Assembly (NCBI RefSeq): GCF_028290495.1
Contig: NZ_JAQGJT010000182.1
Span: forward strand, 1 to 40,654
DNA: 40,654 bases
Source: Tardiphaga sp.
GTDB lineage: Bacteria; Pseudomonadota; Alphaproteobacteria; Rhizobiales; Xanthobacteraceae
Direction of reading: 5' to 3'
Shown: positions 7,945 to 15,631 of the stretch, in pieces
Layout of the letters: every line of letters begins with the position of its first letter
How positions within the stretch are numbered: position 1 is the first letter of the stretch
Program-made: the position numbers and the translations under genes
Notes under the pieces: generated by a model
What the model saw: only the letters and a program-made list of their open reading frames with translations
Databases searched by the model: none
Told to the model about the DNA's origin: nothing

Positions 7945-8493
7945 TTACGCCTGCCAGGCATGCTGCTGCAGGAAGTCCTCTAGCGGCGGCTCGGTCATGG
8001 TGCCAGCATAATTGGTGATGGTTGAGGCCGCTATAACTGCCAGAATTTCCAGCGTCTGTTCCGGCCTGAAGCCGGCCTCGGCGAAAGCCGTCAGATCCTG
8101 CTCGATCACGTGGCCGCGCGTTTCGATCAGCTTGCGCGCCAGGATCGACAGCGCGGCAAGACGCTTGTTCGCCGGCGCACGGCGCGCGCGGATCGCATCG
8201 ACATCGACCGCCGCCACGTCTTGCTTGAGCGCCAGCATCGTATGAAACGCGACTGCCCAGGCACTGGAATTTGTGACCGCATTGGTCAACAGCAAAATCT
8301 GGATCTCCGCCTCTGTGAATGTGCCGGCATGAACCTGCTGAAACAATCCGATGAAAGCCTTGATCAGCTCTGGCGAGTTGGCCATGGCGCCGGCAATGTT
8401 CGGAATTAGGCCGAAAGTCTGCTGCACCTGCTCCAGCACGGATTTCGATTTGTCCGGAGCTGAAGCAATAGATTGGATCGGATAGAAAGACAT
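7945..8493 (-). CDS. Carboxymuconolactone decarboxylase / AhpD-like protein lacking the CxxC pair
   Basis: The 182-residue protein matches the all-helical CMD/AhpD family: an N-terminal FGLIPNIAGAMANSPELIKAF segment (residues about 27-47), then FTEAEIQILLLTNAVTNSSAWAVAFH (partly quoted: FTEAEIQ and NSSAWAVAFH, 59-84). In AhpD the active site is E...CxxCxxxH; here the cysteine positions are S77 and A80 while H84 and the preceding glutamate are kept. It therefore cannot run the usual disulfide peroxidase cycle; a different activity or binding role is inferred. I chose the ATG at 8493 because the N-terminus then begins at the family's usual place; the frame stays open to 8580. A perfect palindrome lies 87 bp upstream. 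Confidence 0.8.
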   Translation of the reverse strand: MSFYPIQSIASAPDKSKSVLEQVQQTFGLIPNIAGAMANSPELIKAFIGLFQQVHAGTFTEAEIQILLLTNAVTNSSAWAVAFHTMLALKQDVAAVDVDAIRARRAPANKRLAALSILARKLIETRGHVIEQDLTAFAEAGFRPEQTLEILAVIAASTITNYAGTMTEPPLEDFLQQHAWQA

Positions 8494-8579
8494 GATCGCT
8501 TCTCGCTTCTCGCTGATGACCGCATGAACGAAATCCGTTCGGGCTGCGAGGGTTAAAGCCGAAGCATCGACGCTCGCCA

Positions 8580-8596
8580 ACTACCTGCCAGGTAGT
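8580..8596. promoter_or_regulatory. Perfect palindrome upstream of the CMD gene, TetR-type operator candidate
   Basis: ACTACCTGCCAGGTAGT has two perfect 8-bp arms around one base. Its size and form match operators of TetR-family repressors. It is in the promoter region of the CMD-family gene, 87 bp before the ATG. No TetR gene is present in the cassette or the window. Confidence 0.6.
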
Positions 8597-8847
8597 AAGA
8601 CAAGCCCTCGCGGCCGGGCCAAGGCGTGATACGGTTTGCCGAAACAGCCTCGCGATCCTTTTCAGCCCTGCCTGTGAATCGGCGCCGGGGTCAGGTAACA
8701 GGAAGGATGGGCGGTAACGCTCTGAAGGAACTTAAGTAAGCTTCGTTGAAGTGGGGTCACGATCGGCGCCGGTCTTGCCCCCACTCCGGTACGGATTATG
8801 TCAAGCGCGGCAAGGAATTGTGGCCGATAATTCACGGGGCCAAGTTC
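8597..8847. other. Non-coding interior of the cassette
   Basis: A 251-bp stretch between the CMD promoter palindrome and the right MITE. I see no gene. The octamer-plus string ATCGGCGCCGG occurs twice (about 8685 and 8763). It may be the remnant of a further passenger gene, such as the missing repressor, but nothing coding survives. Confidence 0.4.
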
Positions 8848-9065
8848 GGCTCTGACTCAATTTTGATGATGGACGCTCGATCCCGTCGATAATCGCCGCG
8901 GTCGATCGTATTGAAAAGACTCCCGATTTCAGGGGGCCAGCAGCCAATTGGAGCGCGATTGGTTGACGCCATCGCGATTCATGGCAGTGACAACCTAACA
9001 TGTCGATTGGACTCATTGAATGCGTTCGTTGAACGACAAAGCATCACCAAAATTGCGTCAGAGCC
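8848..9065 (-). mobile_element. MITE-like element, right copy (218 bp), inverted
   Basis: Inverted relative to the left copy and about 88% identical (roughly 27 differences including one 1-bp indel, counted by eye). Both of its terminal inverted repeats are well preserved: GGCTCTGACTCAATTTTGAT at one end and, on the other strand, GGCTCTGACGCAATTTTGGT at the other. No coding content is recognised. Confidence 0.78.
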
Positions 9066-9072
9066 GGCGTTA
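9066..9072. repeat. Right copy of the target-site duplication GGCGTTA
   Basis: Immediately outside the right MITE and identical to 6750-6756. Its last three bases are the stop codon (TAA on the minus strand) of the anti-sigma gene, so the insertion just spared that reading frame. Confidence 0.75.
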
Positions 9073-9840
9073 TCCGCCGGCCTTTTCGGTCTGGTCGTAG
9101 ACCAGCCGCGCCACCTGATTGAGGCGGTCCTTGTCGGTCGGGCCCGACAGCACGTAGCCGACACCCTTGTCGGCCCAGAACAGGGCGCCGTCCTTGTCCT
9201 GCGAGGCATAGCGCATCTGCGTGGTGTCGGTGGTCGCGCGCGACGTGAACAGCGTGAAGCGTTCGCCGTTCGGGCTTTCATACATGAAGAACGCCGCGGG
9301 GGCCTCGGGGCCGGGCAGCAGCCGGCCGCCAACCAGCTTCAGCCCGGTGCCGTCGAGTTCCGGCGCCTTGATCTCGTAGCCGACGCGCTTCGACAGCCAC
9401 TGTTGCAGATGTGCGCGCTCGGAGCCGGCGACCTCGACGGGATGCCGGACTTCGACCACGTAGAGCCGGTGCGCGCCCAGCGCATCGAGCGTGAAATGCT
9501 GGAATGCCGACGGCGAGGCCGCAGCGCCATGCGCCAGCCAGCCGACGCCGCCACCGGCCGCGAACGCCAGCATGGCGGCAGCCACCGCGCCGTAGAGCAG
9601 GGATCGTGGTTGCCGTACCAGGCGATCGATCTCCAGCCGCGCCGGCACCGCCTCGTCGGCGACCGCGTCGTAGCGGGCGTGCAGCAACTCGGCCATTGTG
9701 CGCCACGACTGCACCCGCTCCGCATCGTCGGGATGCACGCTGAGCCACGCCTCGACTTCGCCGTGGCGCTCCGCCGGTAGCTCATTGTCGACGTAAGCGT
9801 GCAGTTCGTCTTCGGTGACGGGCATGCGGGGTTCGGTCAT
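9070..9840 (-). CDS. Transmembrane anti-sigma factor of the adjacent ECF sigma factor
   Basis: The 256-residue protein has the layout of a single-pass anti-sigma factor. The N-terminal cytoplasmic domain (about 1-80) carries the typical VTEDELHAYVDNELPAERHG start, which binds ECF sigma; it lacks the HxxxCxxC zinc motif. One membrane helix follows (about 83-105, LLYGAVAAAMLAFAAGGGVG), then a periplasmic domain of about 150 residues with no family I can name, which would be the sensor. It starts 19 bp after the sigma gene's stop, so the pair is one operon. Its stop codon lies in the repeat beside the mobile cassette. Confidence 0.85.
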   Translation of the reverse strand: MTEPRMPVTEDELHAYVDNELPAERHGEVEAWLSVHPDDAERVQSWRTMAELLHARYDAVADEAVPARLEIDRLVRQPRSLLYGAVAAAMLAFAAGGGVGWLAHGAAASPSAFQHFTLDALGAHRLYVVEVRHPVEVAGSERAHLQQWLSKRVGYEIKAPELDGTGLKLVGGRLLPGPEAPAAFFMYESPNGERFTLFTSRATTDTTQMRYASQDKDGALFWADKGVGYVLSGPTDKDRLNQVARLVYDQTEKAGG

Positions 9841-9859
9841 GGTCTCGTTTTCCCTTGAA

Positions 9860-10348
9860 TCATTTGACCGCGCGAAGCGCCGGGCGCTGGCCTTCGAGAT
9901 AGGCCTTCACATGGGCGCGGGCGCGGGCGAGGCGGGACATCACGGTGCCGATCGGCACGCTCTGGATCTCGGCAACCTCGCGGTAGCTCAGCCCCTCCAG
10001 CATCACCAGCAGCAGCACCGAGCGCTGATCCTCGACCAGAGCGGCCAGCGCGCGCGCGATGTCGCGGCCTTCGGCCTCGGTGCCTGATGCGTCGGGGTTG
10101 TTGTCGAACAGCTCGGTCATCTGCGGCCGCCGCGCCAGCGAGCGGCGGCGGTTGCGGTTGAGGTTGGTGAGGATGGTGTAGAGCCAGCTACGCAGGTCGC
10201 CGCCGATGAACAGTTTTTCGGAGCGCAGCGCGCGGACCAAAGTGTCCTGCACCAGATCGTCAGCGATGTCGGCGTCGCGCGTCAGCGCCCGCGCATAGCG
10301 GCGGAGCGCCGGAATCAGGCTCTCGACGCTGTCTCGAAACGCACTCAT
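9860..10348 (-). CDS. ECF-type RNA polymerase sigma factor
   Basis: The 162-residue protein has only the sigma-2 and sigma-4 regions of group 4 sigma factors. Region 2 is LRRYARALTRDADIADDLVQ and DTLVRALRSEKLF with the DLRSWLYTILTN segment; region 4 is LVEDQRSVLLLVMLEGLSYR followed by the helix-turn-helix EIQSVPIGTVMSRLARAR. It should direct transcription of a stress regulon when released from the membrane anti-sigma factor encoded directly downstream. It is divergent from fabI with a 200-bp gap up to the fabI start. The stimulus is unknown. Confidence 0.92.
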   Translation of the reverse strand: MSAFRDSVESLIPALRRYARALTRDADIADDLVQDTLVRALRSEKLFIGGDLRSWLYTILTNLNRNRRRSLARRPQMTELFDNNPDASGTEAEGRDIARALAALVEDQRSVLLLVMLEGLSYREVAEIQSVPIGTVMSRLARARAHVKAYLEGQRPALRAVK

Positions 10349-10548
10349 GAAGTCACCGTCACGGGCTGTGTCCTGCCGGTTCCACGGCGCTGGCGAATGG
10401 CCGTGTCCTTCATAACACCTTGGCCGTCCATCTATTCCGGCATTGCCGCCGGACGGTAAACGCGATGCTGCCTGGCCGATTGGGGCTGTACCGGGCGGGA
10501 GGGCTAGTGTACCCCGAAACCTTGAATTTCAAGCGGACAGGATACGAC

Positions 10549-11367
10549 ATGGTTGAACCAACAGGCCTGATGCAGGGCAAGCGCGGCGTCATTCTAGGCC
10601 TCGCCAACAACCGCTCGATCGCCTGGGGCATCGCCAAATCCTGCCACGCCCAGGGCGCCGAACTCGCTTTCACCTACCAGGGCGATGCGCTGAAGAAGCG
10701 GGTTGAGCCTCTGGCAGCCGAACTCGGTGGCCTCGTGCTCGGCCATTGCGACGTCACCGACCCCGCCACCATCGATGCGGTCTTCGACGTGCTCAAGGAA
10801 AAGTGGGGCAAGATCGATTTCGTGGTCCATGCCATCGCGTTCTCCGACAAGGACGGGCTTGAGGGGCGCTACGTTGATACCAGCGCGGAGAATTTCTCCA
10901 AGACCATGCTGATCTCGTGCTTCTCGCTGACCGCCGTCGCGCAGCGCGCCGAGAAGCTGATGACCGAGGGCGGCTCGATCATCACGCTCACCTATTACGG
11001 CGCCGAGAAGTGGATGCCGCATTACAACGTGATGGGCGTGGCGAAAGCCGCTCTGGAAGCCAGCGTGCGCTATCTCGCCGCCGATCTCGGCGTGCAGAAC
11101 ATCCGCGTCAACGCGATCTCCGCTGGTCCGATCAAGACGCTGGCCGCATCGGGCATCGGCGACTTCCGCTACATCCTGAAATGGAACGAACATAATTCGC
11201 CGCTGCGCCGAACCACGACGATCGACGAGGTCGGCGACAGTGCGCTGTATCTGTTGTCCGATATGTCGCGCGGCGTCACCGGCGAAGTGCATCACGTCGA
11301 TTCCGGCTACCACGTCGTCGGCATGAAACGTCCTGATGCGCCGGACATCTCGCTCGGCAAGGACTGA
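10549..11367 (+). CDS. fabI: Enoyl-[acyl-carrier-protein] reductase, NADH type
   Basis: FabI carries out the last reductive step of fatty-acid elongation, reducing trans-2-enoyl-ACP. The 272-residue protein starts MVEPTGLMQGKRGVILGLAN, with the divergent cofactor loop of FabI (GLANNRSIAWGIAK) in place of the usual GxxxGxG. The catalytic pair is Y159 and K166 in HYNVMGVAK, with the Y-x6-K spacing of FabI. The substrate loop INAISAGPIKTLAASGIG type segment is present. I chose the ATG at 10549 by homology of the N-terminus; the frame stays open to 10420. A histidine phosphatase gene starts 11 bp after the stop, so the two are probably cotranscribed. More than one FabI copy is usual in this group. 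Confidence 0.95.
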   Translation: MVEPTGLMQGKRGVILGLANNRSIAWGIAKSCHAQGAELAFTYQGDALKKRVEPLAAELGGLVLGHCDVTDPATIDAVFDVLKEKWGKIDFVVHAIAFSDKDGLEGRYVDTSAENFSKTMLISCFSLTAVAQRAEKLMTEGGSIITLTYYGAEKWMPHYNVMGVAKAALEASVRYLAADLGVQNIRVNAISAGPIKTLAASGIGDFRYILKWNEHNSPLRRTTTIDEVGDSALYLLSDMSRGVTGEVHHVDSGYHVVGMKRPDAPDISLGKD

Positions 11368-11378
11368 TCGCTTTCTCC

Positions 11379-11978
11379 ATGCCGCAACCAACGATCTACT
11401 ACATCCGCCACGGCCAGACGGAATGGAACGCGGCCGGCCGCTTCCAGGGCTCGCAGGACATTCCGCTGAACGAACTCGGCCGCGAGCAGGCGGCGCATGC
11501 CGGCGGGATCCTGAGGGATCTGTTGGCGGGCCATGGGCGCGGCGCCAATACGCTCGGTTTCGTGTCGAGCCCGCTCGGACGGGCGCGTTCGACGATGGAA
11601 TTCGTGCGCACGCAGCTCGATCTGCCGCCGCAGGAATACGTGCTTGACGCCCGACTGCGCGAGATCGGCTATGGCCGCTGGGAAGGCTCGACGCTGGCGG
11701 AGCAGGAAGCTTCGCACCCCGAGATTTTTAACGCGCGCCAGACCGACAAATGGGGCATGCCGCCGCCCGACGGCGAAAGCTATGCCGATGTGCAGCGCCG
11801 GATGCGCGACTGGTACGAGGGCCTCATCGGCGACATGGTTGCAGTGGCGCATGGCGGCACGGCAAGGGCGCTGATGGTCGCGCTGGGCGTGCAGACTATC
11901 GCCGCGGCGGCCGAACTGCCGATCGAGCAGGGCGCGGTGTATGTGTTCAGCCCGCAGGGACTGGCGAAGTATACTTGA
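11379..11978 (+). CDS. Histidine phosphatase family protein (phosphoglycerate mutase-like)
   Basis: The 199-residue protein belongs to the RHG superfamily. The phosphoacceptor motif is IRHGQTEWN (R10, H11, G12), a second arginine is in SPLGRARST, the acid is E in LREIGYGRWEG, and the second catalytic histidine is in AVAHGGTARAL. Family members are broad phosphatases or cofactor-dependent mutases; the short length and lack of mutase insertions favour a phosphatase. It follows fabI by 11 bp on the same strand, suggesting a two-gene unit, though no metabolic link to fatty-acid synthesis is evident. Confidence 0.9.
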   Translation: MPQPTIYYIRHGQTEWNAAGRFQGSQDIPLNELGREQAAHAGGILRDLLAGHGRGANTLGFVSSPLGRARSTMEFVRTQLDLPPQEYVLDARLREIGYGRWEGSTLAEQEASHPEIFNARQTDKWGMPPPDGESYADVQRRMRDWYEGLIGDMVAVAHGGTARALMVALGVQTIAAAAELPIEQGAVYVFSPQGLAKYT

Positions 11979-12068
11979 TCTAGGACTCAGCGTTCGTGTT
12001 CAGCGTCCCTTCGTCCCGGCGCAGCTTCGCTGCGTTGGGGGAGATGGGAAGCATGCGCTGCCCACTCC

Positions 12069-12148
12069 TCGTCATGCCCGGCCTCGTGCCGGGTATCCAC
12101 GTTCTCCCGGAACATCGTGGATGGCCGGGACAGGCCCGGCCATGACGA
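12069..12148. repeat. REP-like palindromic repeat
   Basis: TCGTCATGCCCGGCC at one end is mirrored by GGCCCGGCCATGACGA at the other, with further internal inverted segments (GTATCCACG / CGTGGATGG). Similar arms occur near 39232-39254. It lies between the phosphatase gene and aroC. Confidence 0.65.
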
Positions 12149-12213
12149 ACATTGCGATTTTCGCGAGTTCTCGGTACGACACTAGCCGATCTCGCTAGTC
12201 TCGGAATTTACCC

Positions 12214-13299
12214 ATGTCCTTCAATACCTTCGGCCACATGTTCCGGGTCACCACCTTTGGCGAGAGCCACGGGCCGGCGATCGGCTGCGTGGTGGATGGC
12301 TGTCCGCCGCTGCTGCCGCTGGATGTGGCCGATATCCAGGCCGACCTCGACCGCCGCAAGCCCGGTCAGTCCCGTTTCACCACGCAGCGGCAGGAAGCGG
12401 ATATCGTCAGGATCCTGTCCGGCGTGATGGCGCATCCGGAGACCGGGGTGCAGGTCACCACCGGAACGCCGATCGCCCTGATGATCGAGAACACCGATCA
12501 GCGTTCCAAGGACTATTCCGACATCAAGGACAAGTTTCGTCCGGGTCACGCTGACTTCACCTATGAAGCGAAATACGGCTTGCGCGACTACCGCGGCGGC
12601 GGGCGCTCCTCGGCGCGCGAGACCGCGACCCGCGTCGCTGCCGGCGCCATCGCGCGAAAAATCGTACCGGGCATGACCGTGCGCGCGGCTTTGGTGCAGA
12701 TGGGGCCGCACAAGATCAACCGCGACAACTGGGACTGGAGCGAGGTCGGCAACAATCCGTTCTTCTGTCCCGACAAGGACAAGGCCGCGTTCTTCGAGGG
12801 CTACCTCGACGGCATCCGTAAATCCGGCTCGTCGATCGGCGCGGTGATCGAGGTGATTGCCGAAGGCATTCCTGCAGGTCTGGGCGCGCCGATCTACGCC
12901 AAGCTCGATGGCGATCTGGCCGCGGCGCTGATGAGCATCAACGCCGTGAAGGGCGTCGAGATCGGCGACGGCTTTGGCGCGGCCGAACTGACCGGCGAGG
13001 AGAACGCCGACGAGATGCGCATGACCAATCACGGCGCCTCGTTCCTGTCCAACCATGCCGGCGGCGTGCTCGGTGGCATTTCCACGGGGCAGCCGGTGGT
13101 GGCGCGCTTCGCAGTCAAGCCGACCTCCTCGATCCTGGCGCCACGCAAGACCATCGACCGCTCAGGCGCCGATACCGATATCCTCACCAAGGGCCGCCAC
13201 GATCCTTGCGTCGGCATCCGCGCGGTGCCGGTCGGCGAGGCGATGGTCGCCTGCGTGATGGCCGATCACTTTTTGCGGCATCGCGGCCAGGTGGGATAG
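12214..13299 (+). CDS. aroC: Chorismate synthase
   Basis: AroC makes chorismate from EPSP, the last common step of aromatic amino-acid synthesis, using reduced FMN. The 361-residue protein has the family signatures: [17 protein letters not shown] near the start (histidine H19), the [15 protein letters not shown] segment, the [20 protein letters not shown] phosphate/flavin-binding stretch, and [14 protein letters not shown] type loop near the C-terminus (here [13 protein letters not shown]). Length is as expected. It is a single gene, followed by a repeat hairpin and the cyclase gene 81 bp downstream. Confidence 0.97.
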   Translation: MSFNTFGHMFRVTTFGESHGPAIGCVVDGCPPLLPLDVADIQADLDRRKPGQSRFTTQRQEADIVRILSGVMAHPETGVQVTTGTPIALMIENTDQRSKDYSDIKDKFRPGHADFTYEAKYGLRDYRGGGRSSARETATRVAAGAIARKIVPGMTVRAALVQMGPHKINRDNWDWSEVGNNPFFCPDKDKAAFFEGYLDGIRKSGSSIGAVIEVIAEGIPAGLGAPIYAKLDGDLAAALMSINAVKGVEIGDGFGAAELTGEENADEMRMTNHGASFLSNHAGGVLGGISTGQPVVARFAVKPTSSILAPRKTIDRSGADTDILTKGRHDPCVGIRAVPVGEAMVACVMADHFLRHRGQVG

Positions 13300-13309
13300 G
13301 CTCACACGA

Positions 13310-13362
13310 CGTTCCCCGGATGCGGCGCAGCACGTAGTGCTGCTTCGCTGATCGGGGAAACG
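13310..13362. terminator. Repeat-derived hairpin after aroC
   Basis: CGTTCCCCG (13310-13318) pairs with CGGGGAAACG (13353-13362) around an internal hairpin GCAGCAC-gta-GTGCTGC. A similar outer stem recurs at 29021-29056. It lies 10 bp after the aroC stop and may serve as a terminator. Confidence 0.5.
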
Positions 13363-13380
13363 AACCAAGGTGGGTGTCCA

Positions 13381-14571
13381 TTGAGCGCTGCTACCACCAT
13401 CACCGATATCACCGCCTGGTTGACCGACGGCGCGCGCTCCTCGCCGACGCCTGCCGGGATGATGCGGGAATGCTGCGAACGCCTGATCGCGGCCGGGCTG
13501 CCGCTGTGGCGCGTCGGCGTGTTTGTGCGCACGCTACATCCCGATATCTTCGGCCGCAATTTCATCTGGCGTCCCGGCACGGAGGTCGAGGTGGGATCGG
13601 TGGATTTTGATATCCAGCAGGCCCCGGAATTCCTCAGAAGTCCGCTCGCGGTGGTGTTTCAGCAAGCCATCGAAGTGCGCTGCCGGCTCGATGATCCCTC
13701 AGGCGAGCGCTTTCCGTTTTTCGATGACATGCGCGCCGAGGGCGTCACCGACTACATTGCGCTGCCGCTGTCGTTCGTCGATGGCATCATTCACGCCTCG
13801 AGCTGGACCACAAAGCAGCCGGGCGGCTTCACCGACGCGCAACTCGCCGACCTCAAACGTGTGCTGCCGCCTTTGGCCCGACTCATTGAAGTCATCAATT
13901 TGCGTCGCACCGCCTCGACGCTGCTCAACACTTATGTCGGGTCGCGCGCCGGCGAGCGCATACTCGCCGGGCAAATCCGTCGCGGCCATACCGAGACCAT
14001 GCACGCCGCGATCTGGCTGTCCGACCTGCGCGGCTTCACTGCTTTGTCGGACCGGCTGCCGCCGGAGCAGGTCGTCGAGATCCTCAATCTGTACTTCGAC
14101 TGTCAGGTCGCGGCGATCCTGAAGCACGGCGGCGAGGTGCTGAAATTCATGGGCGACGGGCTGCTCGCGGTGTTTCCGATCAGCGATGAGCGCGAGGCGC
14201 AGGCGGTGTGCAGCCGGGTGCTGGAGGCCGCGTCCGAGGCCCGCGCAGCGGTTGCGGCGATGGAGTTTGTCGCAGGGGATGTCACCGAGCGCTTTCGCTT
14301 CGGCGTCGCGCTTCATGTTGGCCGCATCCTGTATGGCAATATCGGCGGCGGAAACCGGCTGGACTTCACCTGCATCGGTCCTGCGGTCAATCTCGCGGCA
14401 CGGCTGGAGAAGATCGCGGGCCGGCTCGGCCGCACCATCGTGGCGTCCGCGGCGTTCGCGGATATCTGCAGCAGCGGCTGGCATGACCTCGGCGAGTTTC
14501 CGATCGCCGGGTTTTCCAAGGCGGAGCATGTCTATGGGCGTGAGGATGAGGCTGGCGGCGCCGCAGGCTAG
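13381..14571 (+). CDS. Class III adenylate cyclase with an unclassified N-terminal domain
   Basis: The 396-residue protein should make cAMP. The cyclase domain spans about 205-385: metal aspartates D215 (SDLRGFTALSD) and D259 (FMGDGLLAVF), the adenine-selecting pair K255 and D328 (NRLDFTCIG), and transition-state residues N337 and R341 (NLAARLE) are all present, so it is predicted active on ATP. The first 175 residues form a GAF-like alpha/beta sensor (FPFFDDMRAEGVTDYIALPL), with no signal peptide or membrane segment. The TTG at 13381 has AAGG 9 nt upstream and is the only plausible early start. It is a single gene followed by a 364-bp repeat region. Confidence 0.88.
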   Translation: MSAATTITDITAWLTDGARSSPTPAGMMRECCERLIAAGLPLWRVGVFVRTLHPDIFGRNFIWRPGTEVEVGSVDFDIQQAPEFLRSPLAVVFQQAIEVRCRLDDPSGERFPFFDDMRAEGVTDYIALPLSFVDGIIHASSWTTKQPGGFTDAQLADLKRVLPPLARLIEVINLRRTASTLLNTYVGSRAGERILAGQIRRGHTETMHAAIWLSDLRGFTALSDRLPPEQVVEILNLYFDCQVAAILKHGGEVLKFMGDGLLAVFPISDEREAQAVCSRVLEAASEARAAVAAMEFVAGDVTERFRFGVALHVGRILYGNIGGGNRLDFTCIGPAVNLAARLEKIAGRLGRTIVASAAFADICSSGWHDLGEFPIAGFSKAEHVYGREDEAGGAAG

Positions 14572-14935
14572 AGCTTTTTTGGATTGAGCCTACTCGCCGT
14601 CCTCATGGTGAGGAGCGCGCCACTTGGCGCGCGTCTCGAACCATGAAGCGTTTGTCGCCCATCCCCAGCGAATGGCGTTGCCATTCGCTGGGGACACGGT
14701 CGAAGGCGACCGCTCCTCAGGATGACGAATTCTTGCGGAGAGAATGCCCCATCTCAAAACGAAGATGCTCTAGCTGACAATGTGATCGAACAGGGATGCT
14801 GTTTGCTGCGGTGCATGAGGCTGCTTATGACAGGCACATCACGACATCTCGCTGCGCTGCAGAACTTGATCGCTATCGGGGCATAGCGGACCTCGCCAAC
14901 CGTCCGCCCGGAATGACACCTTGAAGGTCCGGGCC
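14572..14935. repeat. Repeat-rich intergenic region after the cyclase gene
   Basis: No gene is visible. About 14590-14728 resembles a dispersed palindromic repeat: CCTCATGGTGAGGAGCGCG near one end, GCGCGTCTCGAACCATGA in the middle, CGCTCCTCAGGATGACGA at the other. Inside it lies an extra perfect hairpin at 14663-14693. The rest (14760-14930) holds no recognised element. Confidence 0.55.
14663..14693. repeat. Perfect 13-bp hairpin nested in a larger repeat
   Basis: CCCCAGCGAATGG, loop CGTTG, then the exact complement CCATTCGCTGGGG. It splits the larger repeat between its CCATGAAG and CGCTCCTCAGGATGA parts and looks like a second, inserted palindrome. Confidence 0.6.
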
Positions 14936-15481
14936 CTACTCCCCCGTCACCATCCGCATCACCACGTCGTCGCGCTTGATGAAGCGATGATACAGCGCCG
15001 CGAGGATGTGGATCACCACCAGCGCGATCAGCACATAGGCCATGTAGATGTGCACGTCCTCGTAGAGGTCGGCGTTGGCCTTGTCGGTACTGGTGAACTG
15101 CGGCACCCGGAACAGGCCGAAGAAGTCGGCATAGTCGGGCTTGTGCGCTCCGGAATGCGCCCAGCCGAGAACGGCGACCAGCATGGTGACGAGATACAGC
15201 GCCCAGTGGTTGGCGCTGGCCAGCATGCGCTCCCAGCGCGGCGCCCCCGCGGGCAGCGCCGGCACCGGATTGAGCGCGCGCCAGATCAGCCGCAGCGCCA
15301 TCAGAAGCAGGATCATGTAGCCGATGTCGGCATGGATCGAGCGGTGGAAGAACCGCACCGGCCGCGGCGCGAGGTGGTTGAACCACCAGCCATAGGCCAG
15401 CATGAAGATGATGGCGACGCCCAGGATCCAGTGCGAGGCGCGGGACAGGCTGCCCCAGGCACGGGTAGTGTTGCGCAGCAT
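14936..15481 (-). CDS. Cytochrome b561 family membrane protein
   Basis: The 181-residue protein is a four-helix di-heme cytochrome of the bacterial b561 (CybB) family, which passes electrons between quinol and periplasmic partners or superoxide. Histidines at the usual ligand places are H17 (RASHWILG), H50 (RSIHADIGY), H144 (EDVHIYMAY) and H158 (VVIHILAAL). Hydrophobic helices are at about 14-33, 50-69, 92-110 and 145-165. I chose the ATG at 15481, preceded by AAGGTGG at 7 nt; the frame stays open far upstream but that part is not b561-like. Single gene, divergent from murI. Confidence 0.9.
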   Translation of the reverse strand: MLRNTTRAWGSLSRASHWILGVAIIFMLAYGWWFNHLAPRPVRFFHRSIHADIGYMILLLMALRLIWRALNPVPALPAGAPRWERMLASANHWALYLVTMLVAVLGWAHSGAHKPDYADFFGLFRVPQFTSTDKANADLYEDVHIYMAYVLIALVVIHILAALYHRFIKRDDVVMRMVTGE

Positions 15482-15631
15482 ACAGATCCACCTTTGAACC
15501 ACTCCAGTCCCCGAGCAGGCCACGGCAACGGCACTGCGGCAAGCGGTCGCGCCCTCATAAAGCCGCAAGCGGGCTGGAATAGCTCCAAACTCGCGGCGCG
15601 CCGCGCAACCTCGCAGTAACCAGGATTCGCT

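Larger units (their letters stand above)
6757..9065. mobile_element. Composite mobile cassette: two inverted MITEs enclosing a regulator and a CMD-family gene
   Basis: Inverted, about 88% identical units at 6757-6975 and 8848-9065 enclose two minus-strand genes, an XRE/MmyB regulator and a carboxymuconolactone-decarboxylase-like protein. The duplication GGCGTTA directly outside both ends indicates that the entire 2309-bp unit inserted as one piece. Removing the unit and one repeat copy restores a compact junction of yqeY and the anti-sigma gene with a GGCGG-CGTTAT-CCGCC hairpin, a plausible shared terminator. There is no transposase inside, so movement would need a related element elsewhere. 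The termini start GGCTCTGAC, which recalls ISL3-type ends (8-bp target duplications); that assignment is inference. Confidence 0.75.

Noticed and set aside
8801..9016. Short open frame inside the right MITE (and a related one in the left copy)
   Set aside because: Frames differ between the two copies through the 1-bp indel and stops, and no transposase motif is present; treated as non-coding.
10349..10390. Possible ECF-type autoregulatory promoter (GGAACC on the minus strand at 10383-10378)
   Set aside because: The best -10 candidate, CGTGA, is 15 bp from GGAAC and would put the start almost at the ATG. The spacing does not fit EcfG-type promoters and the ECF group is unknown, so I did not call it.
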